DNA of 64,000 bases from contig JASGHY010000001.1 in assembly GCA_047602185.1 (NCBI GenBank), positions 1,426,001-1,490,000 on the forward strand, given 5' to 3'. Under the pieces are notes generated by a model. The model saw only the letters and a list, made by a program, of their open reading frames with translations, was not told the origin of the DNA and searched no databases. The translations under genes were made by a program, and so were the position numbers. This document shows positions 8,380 through 17,613 of the stretch, in pieces. The stretch is from PMP191F sp047602185. Lineage in GTDB: Bacteria; Bacteroidota; Bacteroidia; Chitinophagales; Chitinophagaceae. Every line of letters begins with the position of its first letter. Positions within the stretch are counted from its first letter, which is position 1.

Positions 8380-9108
8380 CTAAAACAACTCCACAATATG
8401 TTTTTTTACATCTTCCCAGTAAGTTGGCCCGATTGGAATAGGCTTTGAAGCGGGTAAGTTCAATACGATATGCATGTCCTGGATATATTTAATAGCACTT
8501 TTGCGAACAATACAGGAACGGTTAACACGCAAAAAAGCAGGCGGCGGTAATAGCTCTTCGATCTTCTTCATGGTAACATTCAGGATCACCTTACCGGCGG
8601 GCATCTGTAATTCCATATAATCTTTTAAAGCCTGCACCATAATGATCTCTTCCAAACAGATCTGTACTTTTTTACGGCCTTCCTTTGCCCATACATAGGT
8701 CTTTGTATCACCATGAGTTTCACCTGATGCTACAGAATGCTTTGCCTGTTTTAATTTAAAAAGTTCATTTGCCCTGGTAACAGCTTTAAGAAAACGTTCA
8801 AACGCAATAGGCTTCAGCAGGTAATCAACCACATCCAGTTCATAACTTTCCAATGCATATTCATGAAATGCAGTAGTGAATATCACCAACATATCTCTTT
8901 GACGAAGGATGCGTAGCATTTCCAGCCCCGTCATTTCGGGCATCTGGATATCCAGGAAGATCAGGTCGGGCTGTGTTTCCTGTATAGCTTCCAGCGCCAT
9001 AATAGCATTATCACAAACACCAACTATGTGTAGATAGCCTATCTTTTTCGATAGTTTCTCCAGTATCTCCTGCGCAATAGGTTCATCGTCTACGATCAAA
9101 ACTTTCAT
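8380..9108 (-). CDS. LytTR family response regulator
   Basis: A 242-residue two-domain regulator. The receiver domain has acidic residues D7/D8, the phosphorylation site D53 (FLDIQMPEMTG), the T/S switch FTTAFHEY and lysine in LLKPI. The C-terminal LytTR DNA-binding domain runs from about residue 140 to the end, with IMVQALKDYMEL and FLRVNRSCIVR. It lies 9 bases downstream of its histidine kinase on the minus strand, forming a LytS/LytR-type pair. The adjacent outer-membrane protein gene is a plausible but unproven target. Confidence 0.9.
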   Translation of the reverse strand: MKVLIVDDEPIAQEILEKLSKKIGYLHIVGVCDNAIMALEAIQETQPDLIFLDIQMPEMTGLEMLRILRQRDMLVIFTTAFHEYALESYELDVVDYLLKPIAFERFLKAVTRANELFKLKQAKHSVASGETHGDTKTYVWAKEGRKKVQICLEEIIMVQALKDYMELQMPAGKVILNVTMKKIEELLPPPAFLRVNRSCIVRKSAIKYIQDMHIVLNLPASKPIPIGPTYWEDVKKHIVELF

Positions 9109-9117
9109 GGGTACAGA

Positions 9118-10227
9118 TTAAAGGTGTAAGATAAGCACTACTTCATATGCATCAGTCGTTTCATGTACATCAAGCTTATAACGTGCAGGATATTCCAGCT
9201 CCAGCCTGCGCTGAACATTTTTCAGTCCGAGCCCGCCGGCAGATTCATTCGTTTTTTTATTAATAGCAGCCACAGGTTTATTATTGACAGAATGGAAGGT
9301 CAACAGACCATCTTTTTCTGTTATCGACAACTTTATCCAGGCATTATGGATACTGGCATTGATCCCATGCTTAAAGGCATTCTCAACAAAATTAACCAGC
9401 ATCAGGGGTTTGATCGTTTTCTCCAGGTTCCCGATCCGGCTAAAGTCATATTCGATCTGTACCCGGCTTTCTTTATGGCGTATCTTCTCAAGCTGCAGGT
9501 AATTCGTTAAAAAACCGACCTCTTCTTTCAGTGTAATATGCTCCCTGGTACTGTCATACAAAGAAAAGCGAAGCAGGTCTGCCAGTTGAATGACCACCTT
9601 GCTCGCCTTTTCGTTTTCAATGACTAAACCATAAATACTATTCAGCGAATTAAACAGAAAATGCGGCTGGATCTGTGCCCTCAGGAAATTTATTTCCATT
9701 GAATTCCTTTCCCGCGCAATGGCCAGTTTCTCCTGTGTACTTTCATGATAATCCTTTGCTATTTTTAAGATCAGCCCCGGCCCGTTATACCATACAATAA
9801 AGGAAAGTATACCTATGACCAGGCTCCTTCTTCTGTTTGAAATATTCCAGAGATTGCTGACAGAAAGATTATTATCCAACATTACAAATCCGGCATGGTT
9901 GGGATACAGACGCATTACTACTATCAATACCAATTTCAATATCAGGAAATACAATACATACACCATCACCAGGTCAAAAGCAACCAGCAACCATTTCTTT
10001 TTCCTGATATGCCGGAACATAAAATGACAAATGAAATAATGAACTACAATAACCGCTATCGTAACGCCCAGGGTAAACAATATGCATTCCTTACTGAACG
10101 GGCTTAAATTGAAAGAAAAAGTGTTAACAAACTGAACAAAGAACGACAGTCCCAGCCAGTACAGGATATGTATCAGCACTCTGCCTTTCCTGGTGCGATA
10201 TATTGAAAATTCGTTACTCAATTCCAT
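9118..10227 (-). CDS. LytS/YehU-type sensor histidine kinase
   Basis: A 369-residue membrane kinase when started at the second ATG (MELSNEF); the first in-frame ATG, at 10245, would add six residues. Four hydrophobic segments occupy about the first 160 residues. They are followed by the His_kinase (PF06580) signature RAQIQPHFLFNSLNSI with the phospho-accepting histidine, and a GHKL ATPase end with VENAFKHG (N box) and GGLGLKNVQRRL (G box). There is no large periplasmic domain, so the signal is probably membrane-derived. It pairs with the LytTR regulator immediately downstream. Confidence 0.9.
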   Translation of the reverse strand: MELSNEFSIYRTRKGRVLIHILYWLGLSFFVQFVNTFSFNLSPFSKECILFTLGVTIAVIVVHYFICHFMFRHIRKKKWLLVAFDLVMVYVLYFLILKLVLIVVMRLYPNHAGFVMLDNNLSVSNLWNISNRRRSLVIGILSFIVWYNGPGLILKIAKDYHESTQEKLAIARERNSMEINFLRAQIQPHFLFNSLNSIYGLVIENEKASKVVIQLADLLRFSLYDSTREHITLKEEVGFLTNYLQLEKIRHKESRVQIEYDFSRIGNLEKTIKPLMLVNFVENAFKHGINASIHNAWIKLSITEKDGLLTFHSVNNKPVAAINKKTNESAGGLGLKNVQRRLELEYPARYKLDVHETTDAYEVVLILHL

Positions 10228-10296
10228 TCCCGCAATATTAAGCAATCATTTTAGTTAACCCGTTTCTCTATATCGGCGCTCTCTGGAAAACAGGCT

Positions 10297-10311
10297 TGAC
10301 CTGTCAGGTCA
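10297..10311. promoter_or_regulatory. 15-bp palindrome between divergent control regions
   Basis: TGACCTGTCAGGTCA is a perfect dyad around a central T. It lies 70 bases upstream of the kinase start and 26 bases beyond the stop of the outer-membrane protein gene. It could be an operator for the kinase-regulator operon or the stem of a weak terminator. No T-run adjoins it, which favours an operator. Confidence 0.35.
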
Positions 10312-10336
10312 GATATGGCTTAGCTATCAGATAGCC

Positions 10337-12727
10337 TTAATTAAGCCTGCTCTTCTCCTCTGCATTGCTGCTTCTTACCTGTTTGGACGCAAAAGATTTG
10401 CCCACAGTAAAATTATAGATCAACGAAAGTGACACTATACGGCTTTGCTCTTTCTGGCTTATTTTGATGATAGCGTCATTGTAGTAACTCGTAGCCTTAA
10501 AATTATTGGTATAGAAGATATCGCTGATAGAAGCTTTTGCTGTAAGCTTATTATGCAGCAGTTTCTTTTGCAGGCCTGCATCAACACTGGCAATGCGACC
10601 GGTAACAATATTACCAGTAACAACATTGGGAGCATAGAAAGCATTCAGGTTTAGCCCAATCCCTGCCGGCAGACTGATATCCTGCTCAGTCTGGATAACA
10701 AAGGAGGCTTTCTTAATATCAAACTCAGGCCCCACAGATGTAGTATGCGTAAGCAGCAGGTTATTACTCGTATTCCACCATTTTGCTATTTGAACCGGCA
10801 CACTGAATGTCGCAGTGTATACTGTATTATTGCCTGTATTCTTGCGCAAAATGGTCATCTGGTTTATATCCGGGTTGTTCTCCACCAGCTGATTGATCAC
10901 ATCTTTGGTATGCGAATAGCTTAATGCGAAATAATACTGCCCTTTAAAAATATATCCCAATTCCACTGCATCTGTAAATTGTGGATTCAGAAAGGGGTTA
11001 CCGGTTTGTATAGTATAGTTATCAATAAAATACTTATACGGGTTTAGCTCAAAGTAGGAGGGACGTTTGATCCTCCTGTTATAAGAAAGCGTAATCGCAT
11101 CGCCGGTTTCCTTATTAAGGTCTTTCTTAAAGAACACAGAAGGGAAAAGATTAAAGTAGTTACGTCTTATTACAGTATCCTGTGCACCTGTAAGGTTACC
11201 GGTAATATTACTATTTTCCCCACGCAGCCCCAGCTTATATTCCACGCCGGCAACAATACCATTCAGGTTCACAAAACCTGCATAGATCTTTTCGTTGTAT
11301 TTAAAATTAAACCCGTTATCCGTATCAGGGCTCCAGCCACCATTCTGGTAAAGCTCCCAGGTATTTTGATTGTTGATATCAGTAATCGTTGCTTTGCCGC
11401 CAAAAGAAAGGCTCGTTTTCTTTGTAAACTGTTTATTGTATTTCAGATCAGCGGTAAATATTTTCGCAATGCTGGGATAGAGGAAATTAAATGCAGTATC
11501 TGCAATTACGGCATTATTATAATCAAAGGTGTTGCTGTAAGTGCCGCTATTGCCCTTTCGGTCGTTATACGTATAATCCGAAACGAATGTAAGCTTAGAG
11601 CCAAGAGAATCTGTAACAAAACTATAGTTCAACCCGACATTCGAAAAATTGGTTTTGGTGTAAGAAGGGAAGATCCCTTCAGAACGCGTATTGTTCTGGT
11701 GAACGGGATATCCTATAGTTGTTACAGAACGGTTGGTATCCTTATAATATCCGTATTGCCCGCTATAGTCAAGAGCGATAAATTGTTTATCGCTGATATC
11801 ATAGCTGGCACCAAACTTCACATTATTTGAATTGCGCCAGCCGGTAGCTTCAGTAACTGCATGATATTTCCCTTCATTAGTAGTATTTCTGTCCTGCACA
11901 ATATCCTGGAAGTTCTTTTGCCTGCCATAGGTATAACCCGCGCTAAGGCCCAGCTTTTTTACCCGGTAGTTTAAATTGATATAAGATTGTGTAGCAGGGT
12001 ATTTCCCAATACCAATAGAATAATCAGTACCGGCATAACCATTAAGCCCTGTATTCAGGTTCTTCTTCATTACGATATTGATAATGCCGCCGCTGCCTTC
12101 AGCATCATATTCAGCAGGGGGGTGCGCAATGATCTCGATTGACTTTATATCATTTGACTTCAGGTTCTGCAGGTAGTTTTTCAGGTCATCGCCTTTCAGG
12201 TTCAGCATTCTTCCATTTACCATTACACGTGCTCCCCAGACCCCGTTAATAGAGATATTGCCATTATTTACAAACACACCCGGCGCCATCCTGAACAGGT
12301 CCATAGAAGATTTCCCGGTGGCAATAGCATTATCCTGCACATTCAGTACAACACGGTCCAGCTTCCTGGTAACAAAAGACTTTTGGGCAGTTACTGTTAC
12401 AGCATTCAACTGCCCGCTATTATTTTTCAAAACAATAGCAACAGAATCAGCTGATGAAGTAAACTTCGCCTCCGTACTATATTCTTCGTAAGACATATGA
12501 CTTACTTTAATAGTATAATTTCCGGCATATTGCAGCATCACTGCAAAACTGCCGTCTTCTGCAGTGATCTTCATATCAATAAGAGAGGTGTCTTTCAGAA
12601 TGGCAACAGATGCAAAAGCAACAGGCTGTTTGCTCTCATTAACAACCTTCCCGGTAATAGTAAAGGATTGGGTATAGGCTTGCAGGGTAAAAAAGATACA
12701 GGTCAGGCAAATGGCCAGGTACTTCAT
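10337..12727 (-). CDS. Outer-membrane beta-barrel protein with carboxypeptidase-like domain (TonB-receptor-like)
   Basis: A 796-residue protein with a signal peptide, then a carboxypeptidase-regulatory-like beta-sandwich (about 22-105: FTITGKVVNESKQPVAFASVAIL). A plug-like segment follows (KLDRVVLNVQDNAIATGKSSMDLFRMAPGVFV, IEIIAHPPAEYDAEGSGGIINIV), and the rest is a large barrel of the OMP_b-brl_3 (PF14905) type. These proteins resemble TonB receptors but often lack a clear TonB box. The neighbouring LytTR two-component system transcribed in the same direction may control it. The ligand is unknown. Confidence 0.85.
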   Translation of the reverse strand: MKYLAICLTCIFFTLQAYTQSFTITGKVVNESKQPVAFASVAILKDTSLIDMKITAEDGSFAVMLQYAGNYTIKVSHMSYEEYSTEAKFTSSADSVAIVLKNNSGQLNAVTVTAQKSFVTRKLDRVVLNVQDNAIATGKSSMDLFRMAPGVFVNNGNISINGVWGARVMVNGRMLNLKGDDLKNYLQNLKSNDIKSIEIIAHPPAEYDAEGSGGIINIVMKKNLNTGLNGYAGTDYSIGIGKYPATQSYINLNYRVKKLGLSAGYTYGRQKNFQDIVQDRNTTNEGKYHAVTEATGWRNSNNVKFGASYDISDKQFIALDYSGQYGYYKDTNRSVTTIGYPVHQNNTRSEGIFPSYTKTNFSNVGLNYSFVTDSLGSKLTFVSDYTYNDRKGNSGTYSNTFDYNNAVIADTAFNFLYPSIAKIFTADLKYNKQFTKKTSLSFGGKATITDINNQNTWELYQNGGWSPDTDNGFNFKYNEKIYAGFVNLNGIVAGVEYKLGLRGENSNITGNLTGAQDTVIRRNYFNLFPSVFFKKDLNKETGDAITLSYNRRIKRPSYFELNPYKYFIDNYTIQTGNPFLNPQFTDAVELGYIFKGQYYFALSYSHTKDVINQLVENNPDINQMTILRKNTGNNTVYTATFSVPVQIAKWWNTSNNLLLTHTTSVGPEFDIKKASFVIQTEQDISLPAGIGLNLNAFYAPNVVTGNIVTGRIASVDAGLQKKLLHNKLTAKASISDIFYTNNFKATSYYNDAIIKISQKEQSRIVSLSLIYNFTVGKSFASKQVRSSNAEEKSRLN

Positions 12728-12771
12728 TGAAAAAAGTTAATGTGATGATTACTGTTTAAGTCGTTCTGTGA

Positions 12772-12939
12772 TTTCAGAACGGAAATTCCATAACATTATC
12801 AGGAGTAGAAAACGACTTCGCTGAGTATTGCCTGCTTTTCGACAAAGAAGGAGATCTGTTCGACAAGCCTGTTACCAGGCTTTCCTATAGCGAACTTTAT
12901 CTATTTATGAAAATCCCGATCCCGGGTATAAGAAGATGA
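12772..12939 (+). pseudogene. Gene remnant without a start codon
   Basis: A 55-codon open stretch reads like genuine protein (GVENDFAEYCLLFDKEG, then DLFDKPVTRLSYSELYLF) and ends in a stop at 12937, but the only ATG is near its end and a stop lies just upstream. It is best read as the 3' end of a deleted gene, on the same strand as the VOC gene that follows. The parent family is not recognised. Confidence 0.4.
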
Positions 12940-12987
12940 ACAATAACGTATATTTATTGAAAATCCAGGTACATTAAATAACGTCTT

Positions 12988-13356
12988 ATGCATTTCACCA
13001 AACTGGTCCCCAATATTTTTTACAAGGATATAAAAACAGGTCTTAAAACCTTTGTAGACTGTCTTGAATTTACCATTGGCCATGACGAACTAAATTCAGC
13101 ACATCCTTTCTGTGTGGTGGAAAAAGACGGCTTACGTATAAACCTTTTCCAGAATGAAGAATACGCAGAAAAAGAACATCCTGAATTCAGGCTGGTAACA
13201 GAAAACATTGAAGAGGTTTACCGGAAAGTTTCTGCTGAATACCCTGAATTGTTACATCCCAATCTTAGCAAGGTTACCTTAAGACCATGGGGAGCAAAAG
13301 AATTTGCCCTGATGGATGATCAGATCGGCATTGTGTTCCAGCAATGGGGCAAATAA
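12988..13356 (+). CDS. VOC-fold (glyoxalase/bleomycin resistance-like) protein
   Basis: A 122-residue protein of one VOC unit pair. The start (FTKLVPNIFYKDIKTGLKTFVDCLEF) and end (GAKEFALMDDQIGIVFQQW) are typical of bleomycin-resistance-like and other VOC proteins. Histidine and glutamate residues that would bind metal are not all in place, so drug binding rather than metal catalysis is possible. It is flanked by two short gene remnants, which suggests a rearranged neighbourhood. Confidence 0.75.
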   Translation: MHFTKLVPNIFYKDIKTGLKTFVDCLEFTIGHDELNSAHPFCVVEKDGLRINLFQNEEYAEKEHPEFRLVTENIEEVYRKVSAEYPELLHPNLSKVTLRPWGAKEFALMDDQIGIVFQQWGK

Positions 13357-13388
13357 TACGGTAAAGCGTATTGATCAAAGAAACGAAA

Positions 13389-13505
13389 GTGAAAAACAAC
13401 CGGACTTTAAAGATCGTTGATGGAAATAACTATATAGAAGAATATTTAGAAGAACATAACGGTAAATACACAAAGGTGCGGGAGTTAGACTATACCAAAA
13501 TGTAA
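13389..13505 (+). CDS. Short ORF, possible gene remnant
   Basis: Thirty-eight codons from GTG 13389 (an in-frame TTG lies at 13371) read as a charged peptide with VDGNNYIEEYLEEHNGKY and VRELDYTKM before the stop. It is coding-like but very short and starts without ATG. It could be a small gene or the C-terminal scrap of a lost one. The FISUMP gene follows after 10 bases. Confidence 0.3.
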   Translation: MKNNRTLKIVDGNNYIEEYLEEHNGKYTKVRELDYTKM

Positions 13506-13515
13506 GCAGTTCCCA

Positions 13516-14148
13516 ATGCGATATTACCAGTCCATATTAAAAGCCTCTGCAATATATCTGCTGTTGCTGGTTTTAAGCACTACACTGCATGGACAGGTAA
13601 GCACAGATACGTTGATAACAGACAGCGATGGAAATAGCTATCCTGTAAAAGTATTGTTGGATGGCAACCAGTGGATGACGGCTAACCTGAAACTGGCTAC
13701 CCGGAATTCTTATTGCTATGATAACCTGCAGCAAAATTGTAATCAATACGGACGTCTGTACACCTGGCAAGCCGCCCGGCAGGGATGTAGCCTGTTGGGA
13801 ACAGGATGGCGGTTACCTTCAAATGAGGAATGGCAGCGGTTAACTATTGTATATGGTGGTAATAATGCCGACTCCAATGCAATTCGGAAAACAACATACA
13901 ACGCGTTATTATCTACCGGTAATGCCGGTTTTAATGCAGTATTAGGCGGTGGGCGACAACCGGATAATCAGTATGCACGCCTGGAAGCGCATGGGTTTTA
14001 CTGGACGGCGACTGCCTGCGACAGCACTACAGCCTGGTTTTACAACTTTGGTAAAGGTTCACAGGCACTCTACCAACAGTATGGCGGTGAAAAAGAAAGA
14101 GCCTTTTCTGTACGGTGTATCAGGAATATATCTCAAATTGTCAACTAA
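13516..14148 (+). CDS. FISUMP-domain secreted protein
   Basis: A 210-residue exported protein with a signal peptide ending in LHGQ. It has the Fibrobacter succinogenes major paralogous (FISUMP) domain: DSDGNSYPVKVLLDGNQWMTANLKL, YGRLYTWQAA, GWRLPSNEEWQRL, an RQPDNQY segment, FYWTAT and AFSVRCIRN. The fold is related to C-type-lectin/formylglycine-generating-enzyme-like domains, and its role is unknown but usually at the cell surface. It is followed by a small ankyrin protein gene. Confidence 0.85.
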   Translation: MRYYQSILKASAIYLLLLVLSTTLHGQVSTDTLITDSDGNSYPVKVLLDGNQWMTANLKLATRNSYCYDNLQQNCNQYGRLYTWQAARQGCSLLGTGWRLPSNEEWQRLTIVYGGNNADSNAIRKTTYNALLSTGNAGFNAVLGGGRQPDNQYARLEAHGFYWTATACDSTTAWFYNFGKGSQALYQQYGGEKERAFSVRCIRNISQIVN

Positions 14149-14165
14149 ACTCTTATAAACAAATA

Positions 14166-14627
14166 ATGATTGAATCAAGACAAACTAAAATAGAAGTACT
14201 TGCTGGTGACGGGGAGGTTGAGGAATTGAAAAAACTATTTAACCCGGGATATACTCAGTCCGAACTTGATGTTGCTCTTGAAAACGCTATTGCTTATTCT
14301 CAGGTGCCAACTGCAAAATATTTACTATCCATTGGGGCGAGCCTTTCTTCACATGCATACAATGGAGTATATTATGCAGCGCATAATAACGAATTAGAAG
14401 GGCTCAAATTTGCAATTTCCCAAGGTGTTGATATCAATATTTCTAATGGGATGTTACTTAATGTAAGCATACAGACAGCAATAAACAATAAAGAAACCCG
14501 GCTAACTAAATGGCTTCTGGATAACGGAGCCAATCCTGTATTTATAACAAAGAGTACTATTGAACTATTAAATAACTATGGAAGCGATGAATTAAAAACA
14601 CTAATTGCAAATGCGATAAAACAATAA
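14166..14627 (+). CDS. Ankyrin-repeat protein, cytoplasmic
   Basis: A 153-residue protein with no signal peptide, built of about three to four ankyrin-type helical repeats (VPTAKYLLSIGASLSSHAYNG, NELEGLKFAISQGVDINIS, ETRLTKWLLDNGANPVF). ATG 14166 is chosen; the longer frame from 14115 overlaps the preceding gene. Short ankyrin proteins like this usually bind a partner protein, and some are immunity proteins. No toxin partner is visible nearby. Confidence 0.7.
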   Translation: MIESRQTKIEVLAGDGEVEELKKLFNPGYTQSELDVALENAIAYSQVPTAKYLLSIGASLSSHAYNGVYYAAHNNELEGLKFAISQGVDINISNGMLLNVSIQTAINNKETRLTKWLLDNGANPVFITKSTIELLNNYGSDELKTLIANAIKQ

Positions 14628-14686
14628 AAGACCACATTAAATTTAAAATCTCACTTCACCAAGCCTGATTTCTCAGAAAATATCCG

Positions 14687-15244
14687 TTATGACCTTTTAG
14701 TGACCCTCACCCTGTATCCCTGGGTATTGCAGTTTTCAGTTGCCGTAGCGATTCCCTCCAGTACAGCATTTTCTGTTAATTGGTTCCCTTGTTCGTTTAC
14801 CCATAAACTATCCAGTACAAACTGCCAGCCTACAGTTGTGCCTGCACTTACAGTACCATTATGAAACCAGTTGGTGGTGTAAAATACCCGGAGCGTAATA
14901 TCGTGGAGTTGTGGGTCACGCTCCCCGCTCAATGAGGTAGTAGCAACAGAAGTATGTCCCTGGTTCTCCAGTTCCTTACACAAGGGAGGGGTTGTCATGC
15001 TACCCGTAATCTTTGTCAGCAACAGGGAACTGCCGGGATCAATAGATTCCTGCATGGCAATTTCAAAACTGCCAAGCGTGCTGTTATCAGCTGTATACAC
15101 AAAACCAGTCCACCGGCCATCCAGGTTTACCGTATCTATTGCCTTGATCTTTATTTCAATAGTACCGTCATCGTTCTTTTTACATTGGCTCAATACCAAC
15201 CAGCAAAATGATACGGATAATATAACTATAGTTGTCCGGCCCAT
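14687..15244 (-). CDS. Hypothetical lipoprotein
   Basis: A 185-residue protein with a lipoprotein signal peptide (MGRTTIVILSVSFCWLVLSQC) and a lysine/asparagine start of the mature chain (CKKNDDG). The body contains LDGRWTGFVYTADN and several short beta-strand-like segments, compatible with a lipocalin-like or beta-sandwich fold, but no family is recognised. Starting at 15244 rather than 15310 gives the proper lipobox spacing. It is divergent to the histidine kinase gene. Confidence 0.65.
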   Translation of the reverse strand: MGRTTIVILSVSFCWLVLSQCKKNDDGTIEIKIKAIDTVNLDGRWTGFVYTADNSTLGSFEIAMQESIDPGSSLLLTKITGSMTTPPLCKELENQGHTSVATTSLSGERDPQLHDITLRVFYTTNWFHNGTVSAGTTVGWQFVLDSLWVNEQGNQLTENAVLEGIATATENCNTQGYRVRVTKRS

Positions 15245-15361
15245 GGTTCCCTTGCTTTTTATCAAAATTCCGCAGCAGGTAAAAGCCTGGCAATAGTTAA
15301 GATTAACCATTTTTTACAGAAGCCTAGCATAAGCCATAAATAGACCTTATTTTTATTAACG

Positions 15362-17605
15362 ATGCTAACCCGAAAGCTGCTAATTTATATTGTTCTGCTG
15401 TTTGGCATACGACCTTCCCTGCAAGGCCAGTCTTCATCACCTGCACTTGCTGACTATATGGCCCAGGCTGCACTTTTACGCCAGAAACCACCGGCTGAGG
15501 AACATTTCAGGGCAACCTGCGATCTGGCACAGGCGGCTGCTTTATTGAGCCTTGATTCCGGCTACAGCATTATCAGGCAGTATTTGCCCTTGGCAAAAGA
15601 TAACCGTCAATGGACACATGTACTACTGATGGGGTGGGCCAAAGCAGAAACGGCATTGGGTAGCTATGATAAGGCAGACAGCCTGTACCGTGTAACACGC
15701 AACAATTCACCGGCAGATAGCCGCCAGTATCGTGAAGCCACAGTAGCAACCATCCTGCTATGGACAGAGTATGACAAAACAGATTCTTTAAAGAAATACC
15801 TTCCGCCATGGATCCAACTGGCAAAAGACAGCAAGGATAATGAAACATTGTCATTCCTCTACTGCTTTAAAACATTAGGATTCTATGTCGCCGGTCAGGT
15901 TGATTCGATGCTCGTTTACTTTGAAGAGGCAATAAAACTGGCCGAACCATTAGCTGATAAGAACGCATTGTTCACAGCTAAATACAACTATGCCAATATT
16001 TACCTGCGCAACAATCCACAAAAACAGGTAACTGTATTTAACGAACTATGGCAATTGTCGAAAGACAGCTCATTGGCACATTATCCGCCCAAACTATACA
16101 AACGCACAGCATTCAGCTTCCGCAATGCAGGCCCCAGCGTATCCTATCAGCTGATGCAGTTAAACCTGCTATTAACTGATTATGATGCAGCAGGCAAGTT
16201 TGCTCAGGAGTTTTACGATGCTACTGTTGTTCCCAACCCCAACAGCGGGCAGGCGCCTTCTTTTAACGCAGAAATGGCTATTGTAAAATGCTATCAGCAG
16301 GATTGGCCCATGGCAGAACAATATCTTGCCCAAAGCCGACGGGGGTTCAATAAGACAGAAAGTGAAATTACATACCAGGGGTATTTTATAGCAGCGTCTT
16401 TACTGGCTGAGCATAACAGGCAACCTGAAAAACAATTATCATACATCCAGGCTGCTATAAAACAGGGGCCGGGTGTAGGCCGCTATATTCTTCCTGTTGA
16501 CCTGTATTATACCCATGCGCTGGTAGCCAATGGAAAGCTGAAAGAAGCTGAGCAGGCATTCCGCTCTTTGCCGCCTTATATCAAGGCACAGACCTATGCC
16601 GCACCGGGCCTGTTTTATTACAAGTACTATGCTGAACTCAAAAAGGCTCAGGGACAATTGAGTGATTATACTGCTGCACTGGAAACCTATTATCAGATCA
16701 AAGATTCACTATTAAGTTTCAACCGCTACCGCGCCATCCAGGAAATACTGGCCAAGATGGAGTTAAGAGAGCAGGAACAAAAGATCACCAGGCTAAACGA
16801 ACAGCAGACACAGCTACGGACAGATATTCGTAATGAAAGACGGTTTTATATTGTCCTGCTCATTGTGTTTGTCCTGATCATTGCGTTGCTGGTACTTTAT
16901 CTCAGGCTGCGCCAGGCCAAAATGAAGCAGCAGGCCATGCTCCATCAGCACCAGCTTACACAAATTGAACAGCAACAAAAATTACAGGAGATCCAAAGCG
17001 TAATGCAGGCTGAAGAAAAACAACGTTCCCGTATAGCGGCAGAGTTGCACAATGAAGTAAATTCCATGTTATCACTTTCCATCCTCAATGTATCCTCTGA
17101 ACTGGAAAAGAATCCCGGGCAACAACGCTTACACAAAGCACTGGATGGTTTGACACAGGTAAGCCAGACCATCCGCAACCTGAGCCATCGCCTGGACTCT
17201 TCCATCATGGCCGTAAAGGACTTCAAACGTGCAGTAGATGAAATGGCCGAGCTGGTCAATACTTCCGGGAAAGTACAGGTAGAATCCATCGTGGTAGGAT
17301 TTGAAGACAATGGCAAACATTCCTTCACCGTACTGTCTGAAATGTATGCCATTCTGCAGGAGCTGTTGCAAAATATCATCCGCCATGCCAATGCCAGGCA
17401 TGCATTGCTCGAAGTAGTGGAACATGAAGATCATTTTGCCATTATGGTAGAAGACGACGGCATAGGCATTCAGGAACTAACTGACGGACTTGGCTTAAAA
17501 ACCATTCGCACTAAAGTAGCAGAATTAAAAGGCAGGATGGAGATTGGAAAAGGAGAGGAGGGCGGCACGCTGGTGGTGATAGAAATACCGGTTAATCCAA
17601 AATAA
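15362..17605 (+). CDS. TPR-containing sensor histidine kinase
   Basis: A 747-residue kinase. A signal peptide is followed by a long periplasmic helical region with TPR-like repeats (about 30-470). A single membrane helix follows near residues 494-516 (YIVLLIVFVLIIALLVLY), then a coiled coil. The dimerisation/histidine box RIAAELHNEVNSML carries the phospho-histidine near residue 562, and the GHKL ATPase ends with MVEDDGIGI and DGLGLKTIRTKV. This is the NarL-associated HisKA_3-like class common in Bacteroidota. Its LuxR-type partner lies 8 bases downstream. Confidence 0.9.
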   Translation: MLTRKLLIYIVLLFGIRPSLQGQSSSPALADYMAQAALLRQKPPAEEHFRATCDLAQAAALLSLDSGYSIIRQYLPLAKDNRQWTHVLLMGWAKAETALGSYDKADSLYRVTRNNSPADSRQYREATVATILLWTEYDKTDSLKKYLPPWIQLAKDSKDNETLSFLYCFKTLGFYVAGQVDSMLVYFEEAIKLAEPLADKNALFTAKYNYANIYLRNNPQKQVTVFNELWQLSKDSSLAHYPPKLYKRTAFSFRNAGPSVSYQLMQLNLLLTDYDAAGKFAQEFYDATVVPNPNSGQAPSFNAEMAIVKCYQQDWPMAEQYLAQSRRGFNKTESEITYQGYFIAASLLAEHNRQPEKQLSYIQAAIKQGPGVGRYILPVDLYYTHALVANGKLKEAEQAFRSLPPYIKAQTYAAPGLFYYKYYAELKKAQGQLSDYTAALETYYQIKDSLLSFNRYRAIQEILAKMELREQEQKITRLNEQQTQLRTDIRNERRFYIVLLIVFVLIIALLVLYLRLRQAKMKQQAMLHQHQLTQIEQQQKLQEIQSVMQAEEKQRSRIAAELHNEVNSMLSLSILNVSSELEKNPGQQRLHKALDGLTQVSQTIRNLSHRLDSSIMAVKDFKRAVDEMAELVNTSGKVQVESIVVGFEDNGKHSFTVLSEMYAILQELLQNIIRHANARHALLEVVEHEDHFAIMVEDDGIGIQELTDGLGLKTIRTKVAELKGRMEIGKGEEGGTLVVIEIPVNPK

Positions 17606-17613
17606 GCATTGCA

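Noticed and set aside
11366..11830. Plus-strand frame of 154 codons
   Set aside because: Antisense to the barrel region of the outer-membrane protein; no independent evidence.
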